Counted from the first letter of the stretch, positions 26,002 through 35,859 are shown. The stretch: 64,000 nt of DNA from Clostridium collagenovorans DSM 3089 (GCF_900130005.1 NZ_FQXP01000009.1:62001-126000); one strand, 5' to 3'. Made by a program: numbers and translations. The notes: generated from the sequence alone by a model not told the origin.

Positions 26002-27303
26002 TTATATTATTTCGCCTATCATATGTTCTTCTTCTGATTTTTTTAGCTTAACTCTTTTTATTTTCCCCTGTAAATCTTCATGAGATTCAGCTAAAATCTT
26101 AATATAATTAGGAGTATATCCTTCATAAAATCCTTTATGTGAATTACTTTCTTGCTCAAATAAAACATCCATAGTACTGTCAATAAATTTATTCATAAAG
26201 CTTAATTCATTCTCTTTATTTAACTCTATTAACATATTACTTCTATGATCTTTTATCTTGCCGTCTACCTGCTCCTTCATAGTAGCAGCCTTAGTTCCTG
26301 TTCTAGGACTAAATTTAAATACATGAGTTTTAGATAATTTTATTTCCTTTAAGAATTCGTAAGTTTGTAAAAACTCCTCCTCAGATTCTCCTGGGAAACC
26401 AACTATTACATCCGTAGTAATAGACACATCTTTAATGTATTTTCTTAAATTATCTACAGAGTCCTTATATTCCATAGCACTGTAGTGTCTATTCATTCTC
26501 TTTAAAGTCTCATCACAACCACTTTGCATTGATAAATGGAAATGTGGACACATCTTATCTATTTCTGCTACTTTTTTAATTACTTCTTCTGTGAAAAATG
26601 TAGGGTCTATAGAGCCAATTCTTATTCTCTCTATACCATCTATTTTATTAATTTCTTCCAATACTGTGATTAAATTTATGTTTTTATCTAAATCCACACC
26701 ATAAGAAGCTATATGTATACCAGATAATATTATCTCCTTAAATCCATGCTCTGCTAGCTTCTTAACTTCTTCAATTATCTTATCTGGAGTCTTGCTGCAA
26801 ACAGCTCCTCTAGCAAAGGGAATTAAGCAATATGAACAAAATCTATTACATCCATCTTGAACCTTTAAGAAGGCTCTAGTTTTGTCCTGATATTCCTCTA
26901 TATTAAGCTCATCAAAGGTTTTGTTCTTAAGTACATCATTAACCTTAACCTGTTGCTTTTGCTCTTCTCTAGCTCTATTAACCCAGTATACGACTTCGCT
27001 TTTATTTCTTGTGCCTAAAACTACATCTACACCTTCAATTTCACTTACTTCCTTTGATGCCACCTGAGAGTAACATCCTACAACAGCTATTATAGCCTCA
27101 GGATTCTTTCTTCTTGCTCTACTAATCATTTGTCTAGACTTTTTATCGCCCATATTAGTAACTGTACATGTATTGATTACATATACATCTGAGAACTCAT
27201 CAAATTCAGTAACCTCATATCCTTCTTTTATAAACTTCTCTGACATAGCTTCCGATTCATATACATTAACTCGACAACCTAATGTTGCAAAGGCAACTTT
27301 CAT
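26002..27303 (-). CDS. mtaB: tRNA t6A37 methylthiotransferase
   Basis: This 433-residue radical-SAM enzyme converts t6A37 to ms2t6A37 in tRNAs reading ANN codons. The N-terminal UPF0004 domain carries three cluster cysteines (G-C-R-V-N, N-T-C-T-V-T-N, V-G-C-Y-S-Q). The radical-SAM motif C-N-R-F-C-S-Y-C is near residue 151. A TRAM domain ends the protein. The start overlaps the rsmE stop by one base, and the gene belongs to the prmA-rsmE-mtaB run downstream of dnaJ. Confidence 0.95.
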   Translation of the reverse strand: MKVAFATLGCRVNVYESEAMSEKFIKEGYEVTEFDEFSDVYVINTCTVTNMGDKKSRQMISRARRKNPEAIIAVVGCYSQVASKEVSEIEGVDVVLGTRNKSEVVYWVNRAREEQKQQVKVNDVLKNKTFDELNIEEYQDKTRAFLKVQDGCNRFCSYCLIPFARGAVCSKTPDKIIEEVKKLAEHGFKEIILSGIHIASYGVDLDKNINLITVLEEINKIDGIERIRIGSIDPTFFTEEVIKKVAEIDKMCPHFHLSMQSGCDETLKRMNRHYSAMEYKDSVDNLRKYIKDVSITTDVIVGFPGESEEEFLQTYEFLKEIKLSKTHVFKFSPRTGTKAATMKEQVDGKIKDHRSNMLIELNKENELSFMNKFIDSTMDVLFEQESNSHKGFYEGYTPNYIKILAESHEDLQGKIKRVKLKKSEEEHMIGEII

Positions 27304-28055
27304 TATATTTTTCCTCCTAAATCTCCTATCTCATACATAATCAAACTCAAACAAGTAAAACCAGCAGTTTCTGTTCTTAGAATTCTTGGACCTAAAGTAA
27401 CAATATGTGCACCCTTGTCCTTAAGTTCTTCTATTTCACTTTCTTCAAAGCCACCCTCTGGTCCTATTATTATAGCCACAGTTTTTATTGCATCCTTATC
27501 CACATTTTTAAATACACCCTTTAAGCCGTATCCTTCAGCGTTTTCATAAGGCACAACAATTAAGTCACATAGCTCTAATTGAGACAAAAGCTCCTTAAAG
27601 TCTATAGGAGTATTTATCTTTGGTATTAAGCTTCTCTTGCTTTGTTTACAAGCCTCTAAAGCTATTCTGTTCCATCTATCAACCTTGTTAAATTCCTTTA
27701 AATCAGTTTTAACAACTACTCTTTCTGTAATTATAGGTGTTATAGTAGATATACCTAGTTCCGTAGCCTTCTGAGAAATTAAATCCATTTTAGTAGACTT
27801 CGGTAATCCCTGATATAAATGAACCTCAATAGGACTTTCATTATTAAGCTCCATTTTATGAGATATACTAACAACTACCTCTTTCTTAGTTATATCCTTT
27901 ATTACACCTAAAAACTCTTCACCTTGGCAATTATTGATGCTAATCTCGTCACCCTCTGTAAGTCTTAAAACCTTATAAATATGTTTTACGTCGTCACCCT
28001 CAATAAAAGCTTCATTAGCTGTAAAATTCTCTATAGGGACAAAAAACTTATGCAT
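27303..28055 (-). CDS. rsmE: 16S rRNA m3U1498 methyltransferase
   Basis: This 250-residue SPOUT-fold enzyme methylates U1498 of 16S rRNA. The SAM-binding knot is shown by I-I-G-P-E-G-G-F near residue 196 and L-G-P-R-I-L-R-T-E-T-A near residue 222. An N-terminal PUA-like domain opens the protein. It sits between prmA and mtaB with minimal gaps. Confidence 0.95.
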   Translation of the reverse strand: MHKFFVPIENFTANEAFIEGDDVKHIYKVLRLTEGDEISINNCQGEEFLGVIKDITKKEVVVSISHKMELNNESPIEVHLYQGLPKSTKMDLISQKATELGISTITPIITERVVVKTDLKEFNKVDRWNRIALEACKQSKRSLIPKINTPIDFKELLSQLELCDLIVVPYENAEGYGLKGVFKNVDKDAIKTVAIIIGPEGGFEESEIEELKDKGAHIVTLGPRILRTETAGFTCLSLIMYEIGDLGGKI

Positions 28056-28068
28056 AAATTACCTCTCT

Positions 28069-29013
28069 TTATTTTTCTACTTTAGCTACAACACAAACCC
28101 ATTCGCCTTCAACATTTACTTCTTCAATAGTAAATCCGCAAGCAGAAAGCTTGTTTACAACATCTTCTTTTCTATCTAAAATTATTCCTGAGGAAATAAA
28201 TCTTCCGCCTTCTTTAATAAAGCTCTTCACATCTTCAGCTAATAACATAATAATATCTGCAATAATATTAGCAACAATAACATCAGCTTTTCCTTGAACA
28301 ACTTCCATAAGGTTACCATATCTAATATCAATGTTATTTATATCATTGAAGCTAACATTTTTCTTAGCTGAATCTACTGCTACTGGATCTAAGTCAACAC
28401 CTATAACCTCTTTAGCACCTAATTTTGCAGCTGCTATACCTAAAATTCCTGAACCTGTTCCAATATCAAAAACAGTAGAATCTTGCTTTGTATACTTTTC
28501 AAGAGCTTTTATACACATTCTTGTAGTTTCGTGAGTTCCAGTACCAAAAGCCATACCTGGATCTAACTCTAATACTAGTTCATCCTCTTTTTTCTCATAC
28601 TCTTCCCATATAGGTTTTACAACAACCTTTTGTCCAACCTTAGTAGGCTTATAGTATTTCTTCCAGTTATTTTCCCAATCTTCTTCATTAACTTTACAAG
28701 CAGATACTATGCCATCCCCCTTAGAAAAACCAAATTTTTCTAGAGAATCAACACTTTCTTCTATGTACTTTAAATAGCCGTCAAAGTTCTCATCATGTTT
28801 AAAATAACCCTTAATAACAGCACCAGTAGTTAAACTACATAAGCTCTCATCAAAGTAATCCCATTCACCCTTGCTTTTCTTCTTAAACTCTATATCCTCT
28901 GAATCTAAAATTGATACACCCTTTACTCCAGTGTTATAAAAAAATCCTGAAACAGCTTCAACAGCTTCACTACTAGTTACAACCGTAACTTCCATCCATT
29001 CTTTATCCATCAT
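28069..29013 (-). CDS. prmA: Ribosomal protein L11 methyltransferase
   Basis: This 314-residue SAM-dependent enzyme trimethylates L11. The methyltransferase domain (from about residue 150) contains D-I-G-T-G-S-G-I-L-G-I-A-A-A and V-A-N-I-I-A-D, the N-x-x-x catalytic region. The N-terminal half is the L11-recognition domain. The ATG has GAGGTG 7 nt upstream. It is the first gene of the prmA-rsmE-mtaB set, separated from dnaJ by a copy of the dispersed repeat. Confidence 0.95.
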   Translation of the reverse strand: MMDKEWMEVTVVTSSEAVEAVSGFFYNTGVKGVSILDSEDIEFKKKSKGEWDYFDESLCSLTTGAVIKGYFKHDENFDGYLKYIEESVDSLEKFGFSKGDGIVSACKVNEEDWENNWKKYYKPTKVGQKVVVKPIWEEYEKKEDELVLELDPGMAFGTGTHETTRMCIKALEKYTKQDSTVFDIGTGSGILGIAAAKLGAKEVIGVDLDPVAVDSAKKNVSFNDINNIDIRYGNLMEVVQGKADVIVANIIADIIMLLAEDVKSFIKEGGRFISSGIILDRKEDVVNKLSACGFTIEEVNVEGEWVCVVAKVEK

Positions 29014-29047
29014 GAATAATCACCTCTATGTAAATTAATTTAGTTTC

Positions 29048-29152
29048 TATATGTACTTTGCAATATTAAATCTCAATCCTCGTAATTTACTACATATTAA
29101 ATTTCTTTATCCTATTAAAATATAGATAAAGTTTATTTAATGCAAGATATAA
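29048..29152 (+). repeat. Dispersed intergenic repeat, copy 4
   Basis: A full-length but more diverged copy (TCTCAATCC in place of TCTACATCATC) between prmA and dnaJ. Most of the remaining gap up to dnaJ is featureless AT-rich DNA. Confidence 0.8.
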
Positions 29153-29313
29153 ATGTAAATTCTAAAAAATATATATTGCATAAAGCAATTTTAAATTTAA
29201 TCCTTTCTCAAATAATAAGGATAATATTATATAATAATGCCTTTTTATATTTAATGCAATGCTATTTTAAGTATAACCTTATGACTGCAATTGTCAATAA
29301 TCTATACATTAAT

Positions 29314-29346
29314 AAAGTCTACCCCTTATTAACAAGAAGTAGACTT
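29314..29346 (-). terminator. dnaJ terminator (weak)
   Basis: AAGTCTAC and GTAGACTT pair around a 16-nt loop, starting 5 nt after the dnaJ stop and followed by TTTATTAAT. Confidence 0.5.
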
Positions 29347-29350
29347 AGTT

Positions 29351-30490
29351 TTATTTTTTACTTTTAAATATTTTATGCTTTTTAGTATCTTCAATATGAG
29401 ATACATCTTCTCCGCTAGCTCTCATGAACTCTTTCATTGCTGCTTTTTGTTCATCATTTAGGTTCTTAGGAATCTCAACTACTACTTTAACATATTGATC
29501 TCCTCTTCCCCCTCCATTTACTCTTGGAACACCTTTATTCTTAAGTCTAAATACTGTTCCTGACTGAGTTCCTGCTGGCACTTTATATTTAACTTCTCCA
29601 TCAACTGTTGGAACGTCAATTTCAACACCTAATACAGCATTACCTATACTTATCTTTTCTTCTATATAGATATCTATTCCCTTTCTTTGGAATCTACTGT
29701 GTGGTGATACAAAGATATTTACATATATATCTCCGTTTGGTCCACCATTAGTTCCTGGATTACCATATCCTCTTAATGGAATTACGTTTCCAGTATCAAC
29801 TCCTGCTGGAACCTTTATGCTTATAACCTTTTGCTCTCTTACTTGTCCTGTTCCTCTACATGTAGTACATGGATCTTTAATTACCTGACCTGTTCCTCTA
29901 CACTTATCACAAGTAGTTTGTGTTGCAAAAGTACCAAATGGAGTTTTCTTTTGGCTCATCACAGTACCACTACCATTACATTTATCACAAGTAGTAGGTT
30001 TAGCACCATCTTTTCCACCTGTTCCACCACAAGCACTACATTTTTCATTTTTATTTACTTTTAAATCTTTATCCACACCAAATACAGCTTCTTCAAAAGT
30101 TAGGTTTAGATTTACTTCTAAATCCGATCCCTTTCTTGGGGCATTAGGGTTTCTTCTAGAAGAGAATCCTCCTCCAAATCCACCGAAACCTCCAAAGATA
30201 TCTCCGAATATATCACCTAAATCGCCCATGTCAAAGCCGCCGCCACCAAAGCCACCTTCAAATCCATTGAAATCAGCAGTTCCATATTGATCATATCTTG
30301 CTCTCTTCTCTGAATCTGTTAGTACTTGATAAGCTTCATTTATTTCTTTAAACTTTTCTTCCGCTTCTTTATCATCAGGATTTCTATCCGGATGATATTT
30401 TAATGCTAATTTTTTAAAGGCCTTTTTTATATCAGCTTCTGTAGCATCTTTACTTATTCCAAGAACCTCATAGTAATCCTTACTTGCCAT
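29351..30490 (-). CDS. dnaJ: Chaperone DnaJ
   Basis: This 379-residue co-chaperone stimulates DnaK ATPase and delivers clients. The J domain has the H-P-D triad near residue 34, followed by a Gly/Phe-rich linker (about residues 75-110). Four C-x-x-C-x-G-x-G zinc repeats follow (C-S-A-C-G-G-T-G, C-D-K-C-N-G-S-G, C-D-K-C-R-G-T-G, C-T-T-C-R-G-T-G), then the C-terminal client-binding domains. The AGGTGGTG site precedes the ATG. It is the last gene of the hrcA-grpE-dnaK-dnaJ operon. Confidence 0.98.
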   Translation of the reverse strand: MASKDYYEVLGISKDATEADIKKAFKKLALKYHPDRNPDDKEAEEKFKEINEAYQVLTDSEKRARYDQYGTADFNGFEGGFGGGGFDMGDLGDIFGDIFGGFGGFGGGFSSRRNPNAPRKGSDLEVNLNLTFEEAVFGVDKDLKVNKNEKCSACGGTGGKDGAKPTTCDKCNGSGTVMSQKKTPFGTFATQTTCDKCRGTGQVIKDPCTTCRGTGQVREQKVISIKVPAGVDTGNVIPLRGYGNPGTNGGPNGDIYVNIFVSPHSRFQRKGIDIYIEEKISIGNAVLGVEIDVPTVDGEVKYKVPAGTQSGTVFRLKNKGVPRVNGGGRGDQYVKVVVEIPKNLNDEQKAAMKEFMRASGEDVSHIEDTKKHKIFKSKK

Positions 30491-30526
30491 GTTATAATTT
30501 CACCACCTATTTGTATTTAAACCTAA

Positions 30527-30560
30527 ATTAAGGGAAGGGTATCTACCCATTCCCTTAATT
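30527..30560 (-). other. Strong intercistronic hairpin between dnaK and dnaJ
   Basis: TTAAGGGAAGGGTA and TACCCATTCCCTTAA pair almost perfectly, starting 20 nt past the dnaK stop. It lacks a good T run on the minus strand. It probably acts in processing or partial termination and sets the DnaK:DnaJ ratio. Confidence 0.65.
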
Positions 30561-30579
30561 AAATGTCACTCTGTCTATT

Positions 30580-32409
30580 TTACTTTTCTTCAAACTCAGC
30601 GTCAACTACATTATCGTTGTTGTTTTGAGAAGCACCTTGCATATCCTCTGGGTTCATTCCTGCACCTTGTGGATTTGCATCAGCGTATAATTTTGAAGAA
30701 ATAGCGTAGAACTCTTGAGTTAAGTCTTCTGTAGCCTTTTTAATAGCTTCTAAATCTTCGCCATCTTTTACAGCTTTTACAGCATTAACTTTTTCTTCAA
30801 CTTTAGCTTTATCTTCAGCAGTAACCTTGTCACCTAAGTCAGTTAAAGCTTTTTCAGTTTGATATACTATTTGGTCAGCATTATTTTTAATTTCTATAGA
30901 TTCTTTTCTCTTCTTATCTTCAGCTTCGAATCTCTTAGCTTCATCTACAGCCTTTTGAACTTCATCATCAGATAAGTTTGTTGAAGCTGTAATAGTGATG
31001 TTAGCTTCTTTACCAGTTCCTTTATCCTTAGCAGTTACGTTAACGATACCGTTGGCATCTATATCAAAAGTAACTTCGATTTGAGGAATTCCTCTTGGAG
31101 CTGGAGCTATTCCTGATAATGTAAATGTACCTAAAGTCTTGTTGTCACTAGCCATTTGTCTTTCACCTTGAACAACGTGAATTTCAACTGATGTTTGACC
31201 ATCTGCAGCTGTTGAGAACACTTGACTCTTCTTAGCTGGAATAGTTGTATTTCTTTCTATTAATGGAGTTGCTACTCCTCCTAATGTTTCGATACCTAAT
31301 GTTAATGGAGTTACGTCTAATAATAATACGTCTTTAACGTCTCCTGTTAATACACCAGCTTGGATTGCAGCACCAACAGCTACACATTCATCTGGGTTAA
31401 CTCCTTTTGAAGGCTCTTTGCCCATGAAGTTTTTAACTGCTTCTTGAACAGCTGGTATTCTTGTTGAACCACCAACTAAGATAACCTTATCTACACCTGA
31501 TTTATCTAAACCAGAATCTCTTAAAGAGTTTTTAATTGGCTCTATAGTAGCTTCTACTAAGTCATGAGTTAACTCATTGAATTTAGCTCTTGTTAAAGTC
31601 ATATCAATGTGTTTTGGACCTGTAGCATCAGCTGTTATAAATGGTAAGTTTATGTTTGTTTGAGTTGATGAAGATAACTCAATCTTAGCTTTTTCAGCAG
31701 CTTCTTTTAATCTTTGAAGAGCCATCTTATCTTGTCTTAAATCAATACCATTTTGAGCTTTAAAGTCTTCAGCAATGTAGTTCATGATTCTTTCGTCGAA
31801 ATCATCTCCACCTAATTTAGTGTTACCATTTGTTGATAAAACTTCGAATACACCATCACCTAATTCAAGGATAGATACGTCAAATGTACCACCACCTAGG
31901 TCATATACAAGGATTTTTTGGTTTGTATCCATTTTATCTAATCCATATGCAAGAGCAGCAGCAGTTGGCTCGTTGATTATTCTTCTAACATTTAAGCCTG
32001 CTATTTTACCAGCATCCTTAGTTGCTTGTCTTTCACTGTCATTAAAGTAAGCTGGAACTGTGATAACTGCTTCTGTTACTGGCTCACCTAAGAAAGCTTC
32101 AGCATCAGCTTTGATTTTTTGAAGAACCATAGCTGAAATTTCTTGTGGTGTATAGTCTTTACCATCTATTGTTGTCTTATGGTTAGTACCCATATGTCTT
32201 TTTATTGATATTATTGTTTTATCTGGATTTGTAATTGCTTGTCTTTTTGCAACTTGCCCAACTAATCTTGAACCGTCAGCTTGGAAAGAAACAACTGATG
32301 GAGTAGTTCTTGCACCCTCAGAGTTTGCTATTACTACTGGATCTCCACCTTCCATAACAGCTACACATGAATTTGTTGTACCTAAGTCAATTCCTATAAT
32401 TTTTGCCAT
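30580..32409 (-). CDS. dnaK: Chaperone DnaK (Hsp70)
   Basis: This 609-residue Hsp70 has the N-terminal ATPase signature I-G-I-D-L-G-T-T-N-S-C, phosphate-binding D-L-G-G-G-T-F-D and V-G-G-S-T-R-I-P, a substrate-binding beta domain from about residue 370, and a helical lid. The length is typical of Gram-positive DnaK, which has a deletion in the N-terminal lobe relative to E. coli. It is the third gene of the HrcA operon. The 305-nt gap from grpE holds copy 5 of the dispersed repeat. Confidence 0.99.
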   Translation of the reverse strand: MAKIIGIDLGTTNSCVAVMEGGDPVVIANSEGARTTPSVVSFQADGSRLVGQVAKRQAITNPDKTIISIKRHMGTNHKTTIDGKDYTPQEISAMVLQKIKADAEAFLGEPVTEAVITVPAYFNDSERQATKDAGKIAGLNVRRIINEPTAAALAYGLDKMDTNQKILVYDLGGGTFDVSILELGDGVFEVLSTNGNTKLGGDDFDERIMNYIAEDFKAQNGIDLRQDKMALQRLKEAAEKAKIELSSSTQTNINLPFITADATGPKHIDMTLTRAKFNELTHDLVEATIEPIKNSLRDSGLDKSGVDKVILVGGSTRIPAVQEAVKNFMGKEPSKGVNPDECVAVGAAIQAGVLTGDVKDVLLLDVTPLTLGIETLGGVATPLIERNTTIPAKKSQVFSTAADGQTSVEIHVVQGERQMASDNKTLGTFTLSGIAPAPRGIPQIEVTFDIDANGIVNVTAKDKGTGKEANITITASTNLSDDEVQKAVDEAKRFEAEDKKRKESIEIKNNADQIVYQTEKALTDLGDKVTAEDKAKVEEKVNAVKAVKDGEDLEAIKKATEDLTQEFYAISSKLYADANPQGAGMNPEDMQGASQNNNDNVVDAEFEEK

Positions 32410-32544
32410 TTTAATTTCCTCCTGATAACTAATTTATCTATATTATTTTACTTGTTTTGCTTGTTTCTATTACAATTTATTAAAATTTATTAAATTCGCT
32501 TATTATAATACTAATTACTCTTATTTATAATTAAATTTATTTAG

Positions 32545-32646
32545 TACATACTTTGCAATATTAAATCTACATCATCTTAATTTATTACATATTAAATTTC
32601 TTATCCTATAAAATATAAATGAAGCTTATTTAATGCAAGATATATA
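32545..32646 (+). repeat. Dispersed intergenic repeat, copy 5 (inside the heat-shock operon)
   Basis: A full-length copy between grpE and dnaK, opposite in sense to operon transcription. A TATAAT box lies between it and dnaK, but without a convincing -35. Confidence 0.85.
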
Positions 32647-32714
32647 ATTAAAATTAAAGCTAAATATAATTAAGATTATTTATTAGTTATATAAGCAAAA
32701 TATTTTTTAAGTGC

Positions 32715-33335
32715 TTAGTTAGCAACCTTAACCATGCTATATCTTAAGACCTTATCGCCTCTTTTATAGCCCTTTAAGAAAACCTCTACTATTTGGTTTG
32801 CACCAAGTGAGCTGTCTTCTATATGCATTACAGCATTGTGTAAGTTAGGATCAAATTCTCCTTCTGACTCAACCTCTTCAACATTAAGTTTTACAAGTGA
32901 ATCTTTAAATCCTCTTATTACCATTTCTATTCCTGTTTTGAAATCTTCAATGTCACCACCTACAGCAACTGATCTCTCTAAGTTATCTAAAACTGGTAAA
33001 AACTCTTTTAAAACATCTGCACATGCATCTGTGTAAATATTTTCTTTTTCTTTATTAGTTCTTTTTCTAAAATTATCATACTCTGCACTAAGCTTTATAA
33101 ATCTATCGCCAGCAGTTTCTAATTTATTATTTAAAAGCTTCACCTCTTCTTCAAGAGCTGCAACTTTATCCTTTAAAACTTTTGTAAAGTCTAGTACTTC
33201 CTCTGAAGTCTCTTCTGAAGTTGCTTCTGTTTCCTCAATACACTCTTCAGTAGCTGCGTCGCATCCTACTTCAAATTCTGTTGAAGTATTCTCCTTGCAT
33301 TCTTCATTTAACTTTGATTCTTTGTTATCCACCAC
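32715..33335 (-). CDS. grpE: Nucleotide exchange factor GrpE
   Basis: This ~206-residue protein releases ADP from DnaK. An acidic N-terminal tail and a long coiled coil (about residues 60-105) precede the conserved F-L-P-V-L-D-N-L-E-R motif and the C-terminal beta wing. The start is one of two adjacent GTG codons (33335 or 33332), 6-9 nt from GGAGG. The frame extends to a TTG upstream, but that codon precedes the ribosome site. Confidence 0.95.
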   Translation of the reverse strand: MVDNKESKLNEECKENTSTEFEVGCDAATEECIEETEATSEETSEEVLDFTKVLKDKVAALEEEVKLLNNKLETAGDRFIKLSAEYDNFRKRTNKEKENIYTDACADVLKEFLPVLDNLERSVAVGGDIEDFKTGIEMVIRGFKDSLVKLNVEEVESEGEFDPNLHNAVMHIEDSSLGANQIVEVFLKGYKRGDKVLRYSMVKVAN

Positions 33336-33377
33336 TTGAATCCTCCATTCTAATTTCAAAGTCAGCTTTTAAACTAA

Positions 33378-34415
33378 CTATTTATTTTTGTAAATATCCT
33401 CCATATTGATATTTAACTCTTTTACGATTTTACCTAATATGGATATTACCTTATCATATTGCATTCTAGTAGGCCCAACAACACCAATTACACCTAATGG
33501 TCTATCATGTATACTGTAAGTTGCAGTTATTACACTACAATCTCTTGCTTCAGCTAAGTAATTCTCAGCACCTATGCTTATTGCTATACCATCTTCCTTT
33601 TCTCTACTACTTAATAACATATCCACATTGTGCTCATTGTTTATAAATTGTATGAACTCTCTTGCTTTATCTATGTTATTGTATTCAGGATAGTTAAATA
33701 TGTTAGTAAATCCTTCAGTATAAACCTTAGAAGTTTCTGTGGATTTTAAACTTTCATATAATGCAGGTATAAGCGCATTAAATATATCATCATGACCTCT
33801 TAAGTCTCTCTGAAGATTATTTATAACCTCCAAATCCATTTCATCTATTGTTAATCCTACAATTCTTCTATTTATTAAAACATTTAATCCATTTATAGAA
33901 CTTTCCTCTACCGGACTAAAAACTCTTATTACATTGTTTTTAATAACTCCAGTATCAGTAACTATAACAGTTAAAATATTGTATGGATCAATAAAGACTA
34001 ATTGTATTTGTTTTATATAGGCTTTTCTTATTGATGGAGTTTTTACTATACATGCTAACTCAGTCAATTCAGAAAGTATTTTAGTGGCTTCTATAATTAA
34101 ATTCTCCACTTCATATATTGCTGAAGTAAATACCTTTTGCTTAATCAAAATCTCATCTTCAGCACTTATATTTCTTCGCTTCATAAGTTTGTCAACATAC
34201 AGCCTATATCCTAGGTCTGAAGGTATCCTACCCGATGAACTGTGGAGTTGCTCAATATAGCCTAAATCTTCTAAATCAGCCATTTCATTTCTGATAGTAG
34301 CGGGGCTAACCCCTAAGTCATACTTTTTAGCTATTGTTCTAGAACCTATAGGCTCTCCAGTTTGAATATAATCCTTTATAATAGCCTCTAGAATTTTTAA
34401 TTTTCTATCGTCCAC
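33378..34415 (-). CDS. hrcA: Heat-inducible transcription repressor HrcA
   Basis: This 345-residue repressor binds CIRCE and represses its own operon; GroEL keeps it folded. The N-terminal winged helix (S-P-A-T-I-R-N-E-M-A-D-L-E near residue 36) is followed by a GAF-like dimer domain. The first gene of the operon starts just after a perfect CIRCE element, and AGGTGG lies upstream of the start. Confidence 0.97.
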   Translation of the reverse strand: MDDRKLKILEAIIKDYIQTGEPIGSRTIAKKYDLGVSPATIRNEMADLEDLGYIEQLHSSSGRIPSDLGYRLYVDKLMKRRNISAEDEILIKQKVFTSAIYEVENLIIEATKILSELTELACIVKTPSIRKAYIKQIQLVFIDPYNILTVIVTDTGVIKNNVIRVFSPVEESSINGLNVLINRRIVGLTIDEMDLEVINNLQRDLRGHDDIFNALIPALYESLKSTETSKVYTEGFTNIFNYPEYNNIDKAREFIQFINNEHNVDMLLSSREKEDGIAISIGAENYLAEARDCSVITATYSIHDRPLGVIGVVGPTRMQYDKVISILGKIVKELNINMEDIYKNK

Positions 34416-34432
34416 TTACTACCACCTCTTTA

Positions 34433-34459
34433 TTAGCACTCATTAACCTCGAGTGCTAA
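34433..34459 (-). promoter_or_regulatory. CIRCE operator
   Basis: TTAGCACTC-N9-GAGTGCTAA, a perfect match to the consensus HrcA-binding inverted repeat, between the promoter and the hrcA start. It lies in the transcribed leader. Confidence 0.97.
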
Positions 34460-34472
34460 TTGCTATGTTTAA

Positions 34473-34501
34473 AAAATATCACTTTTTTAAAACCTTGTCA
34501 A
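34473..34501 (-). promoter_or_regulatory. Sigma-A promoter of hrcA-grpE-dnaK-dnaJ
   Basis: Minus-strand -35 TTGACA (34496-34501), 17 nt, and -10 TATTTT (34473-34478). +1 falls a few bases before CIRCE. Confidence 0.8.
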
Positions 34502-34604
34502 AAATATATTTTCTTTATTTTTGATTGTTTATAGCTTTGTTTTAAATTTATCTCAATATTTCTCTTAATATCTCTTATTTTTTCTTTCTTACGCTATTTT
34601 ATAC

Positions 34605-34660
34605 CAAAAAGAAAAAGGCTATTAATAAAATTTACACCTTATTAATAACCTTTTTCTTTT
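34605..34660 (-). terminator. hemW terminator
   Basis: AAAAAGGCTATTAATAA and TTATTAATAACCTTTTT pair around a 10-nt loop. It separates hemW from the heat-shock promoter. Confidence 0.85.
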
Positions 34661-34701
34661 ATTTACAAAATATGATGATTTTCTTACCATATTTTTATAC
34701 T

Positions 34702-35838
34702 TTATCTATCTATAATAAAGTCTGCCATTACCACATTAGAAACTTCTATGCCTTTAGTTGTTAATTTCACATATCCTTCTGAATCCTGTAGTAAGTTTAA
34801 GTCTTTATATTTTTCAATTACTTCTTTATATACATCATAAATATCAACATTGAATCTTTGATTAAATTCCTTAATACTAATTCCTTGTATCTTTCTAAGA
34901 CCTAAGAACATAAACTCTTCCATATCATCCTCTAAGGTATTTTTACTTTTAGTTATAATAGGACTGTTTTGTTCATTCATCATCTTTATATATTCTTTTA
35001 TATTCTCACAATTATTAAATCTCTCACCATTATAATAAGAATGTGCAGCAACACCACACCCTATATAATTTTCTAAGTTCCAATAAACTAAGTTATGTCT
35101 ACATTCCTTACCCTTCTTACAGTAATTAGAGATTTCATACTGCTCATATCCATTTTCTCTTAAGATATTCTTAGTTAAGGAATACATGTCTCTTTCTGTA
35201 TCTTCATTAGGAAGCTTTAATAAATTCTTTTCATATAAATTATAAAAAGCTGTGTTCTCTTCTATTATCAAGCTATAGCAAGATATGTGATCTGGATTTA
35301 AAGTCATAGCTTCTCTCAAAGTCTCTATCCACTTTTCTAAGCTTTGATTAGGAAGCCCGAACATTAAGTCCATATTTATATTTTCAACACCCATTTTTCT
35401 TGCCATATAATAACTTTCTTTAAAGTCTTCTGCACTATGAATTCTTCCTATACTCTTCAAAAGATTATCATCAAAGGATTGAAGTCCTATACTCAATCTA
35501 TTCATGCCCATTTCTTTAAAAATTTTAAGTTTCTCCTCTGTAAAAGTACCTGGATTCCCTTCCACAGTAAACTCTAGAGTTTTGGAGTACTTTAATTTTT
35601 TCATAGTATTTTTTAAAAGCTCTAAGGCTTCAATAGATAAATAAGTAGGTGTTCCCCCACCAATAAAAACTGTTTCTATTTCTATATCCTTATATGCTTC
35701 AATTTCCTTGCATAAGGCTTCTGTATATTCCTTCATATACTTTTCAGCTCCTGCAAAGGAAGCAAAATCACAGTATAAACACTTTTGCTTACAAAAAGGT
35801 ATGTGTATATATAACGCTGTTTTCTCTATTTTAATCAC
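34702..35838 (-). CDS. hemW: Radical-SAM heme chaperone HemW
   Basis: This ~378-residue protein is related to oxygen-independent coproporphyrinogen oxidase. The radical-SAM motif C-K-Q-K-C-L-Y-C lies near residue 17. The extra N-terminal cysteine pattern of true HemN is missing and the HemW C-terminal domain is present, so heme delivery is the likelier role. The start is uncertain: GTG 35838 overlaps the AAGGTGAT site, and the next in-frame candidates are rare (ATT, ATA). It lies between lepA and hrcA, as in Bacillus. Confidence 0.92.
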   Translation of the reverse strand: MIKIEKTALYIHIPFCKQKCLYCDFASFAGAEKYMKEYTEALCKEIEAYKDIEIETVFIGGGTPTYLSIEALELLKNTMKKLKYSKTLEFTVEGNPGTFTEEKLKIFKEMGMNRLSIGLQSFDDNLLKSIGRIHSAEDFKESYYMARKMGVENINMDLMFGLPNQSLEKWIETLREAMTLNPDHISCYSLIIEENTAFYNLYEKNLLKLPNEDTERDMYSLTKNILRENGYEQYEISNYCKKGKECRHNLVYWNLENYIGCGVAAHSYYNGERFNNCENIKEYIKMMNEQNSPIITKSKNTLEDDMEEFMFLGLRKIQGISIKEFNQRFNVDIYDVYKEVIEKYKDLNLLQDSEGYVKLTTKGIEVSNVVMADFIIDR

Positions 35839-35859
35839 CTTATTTCATTTTAATATAAA

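Noticed and set aside
29140..29367. Plus-strand 75-codon frame beside dnaJ
   Set aside because: It starts inside a dispersed repeat, is low-complexity and ends antisense to dnaJ; no ribosome site.
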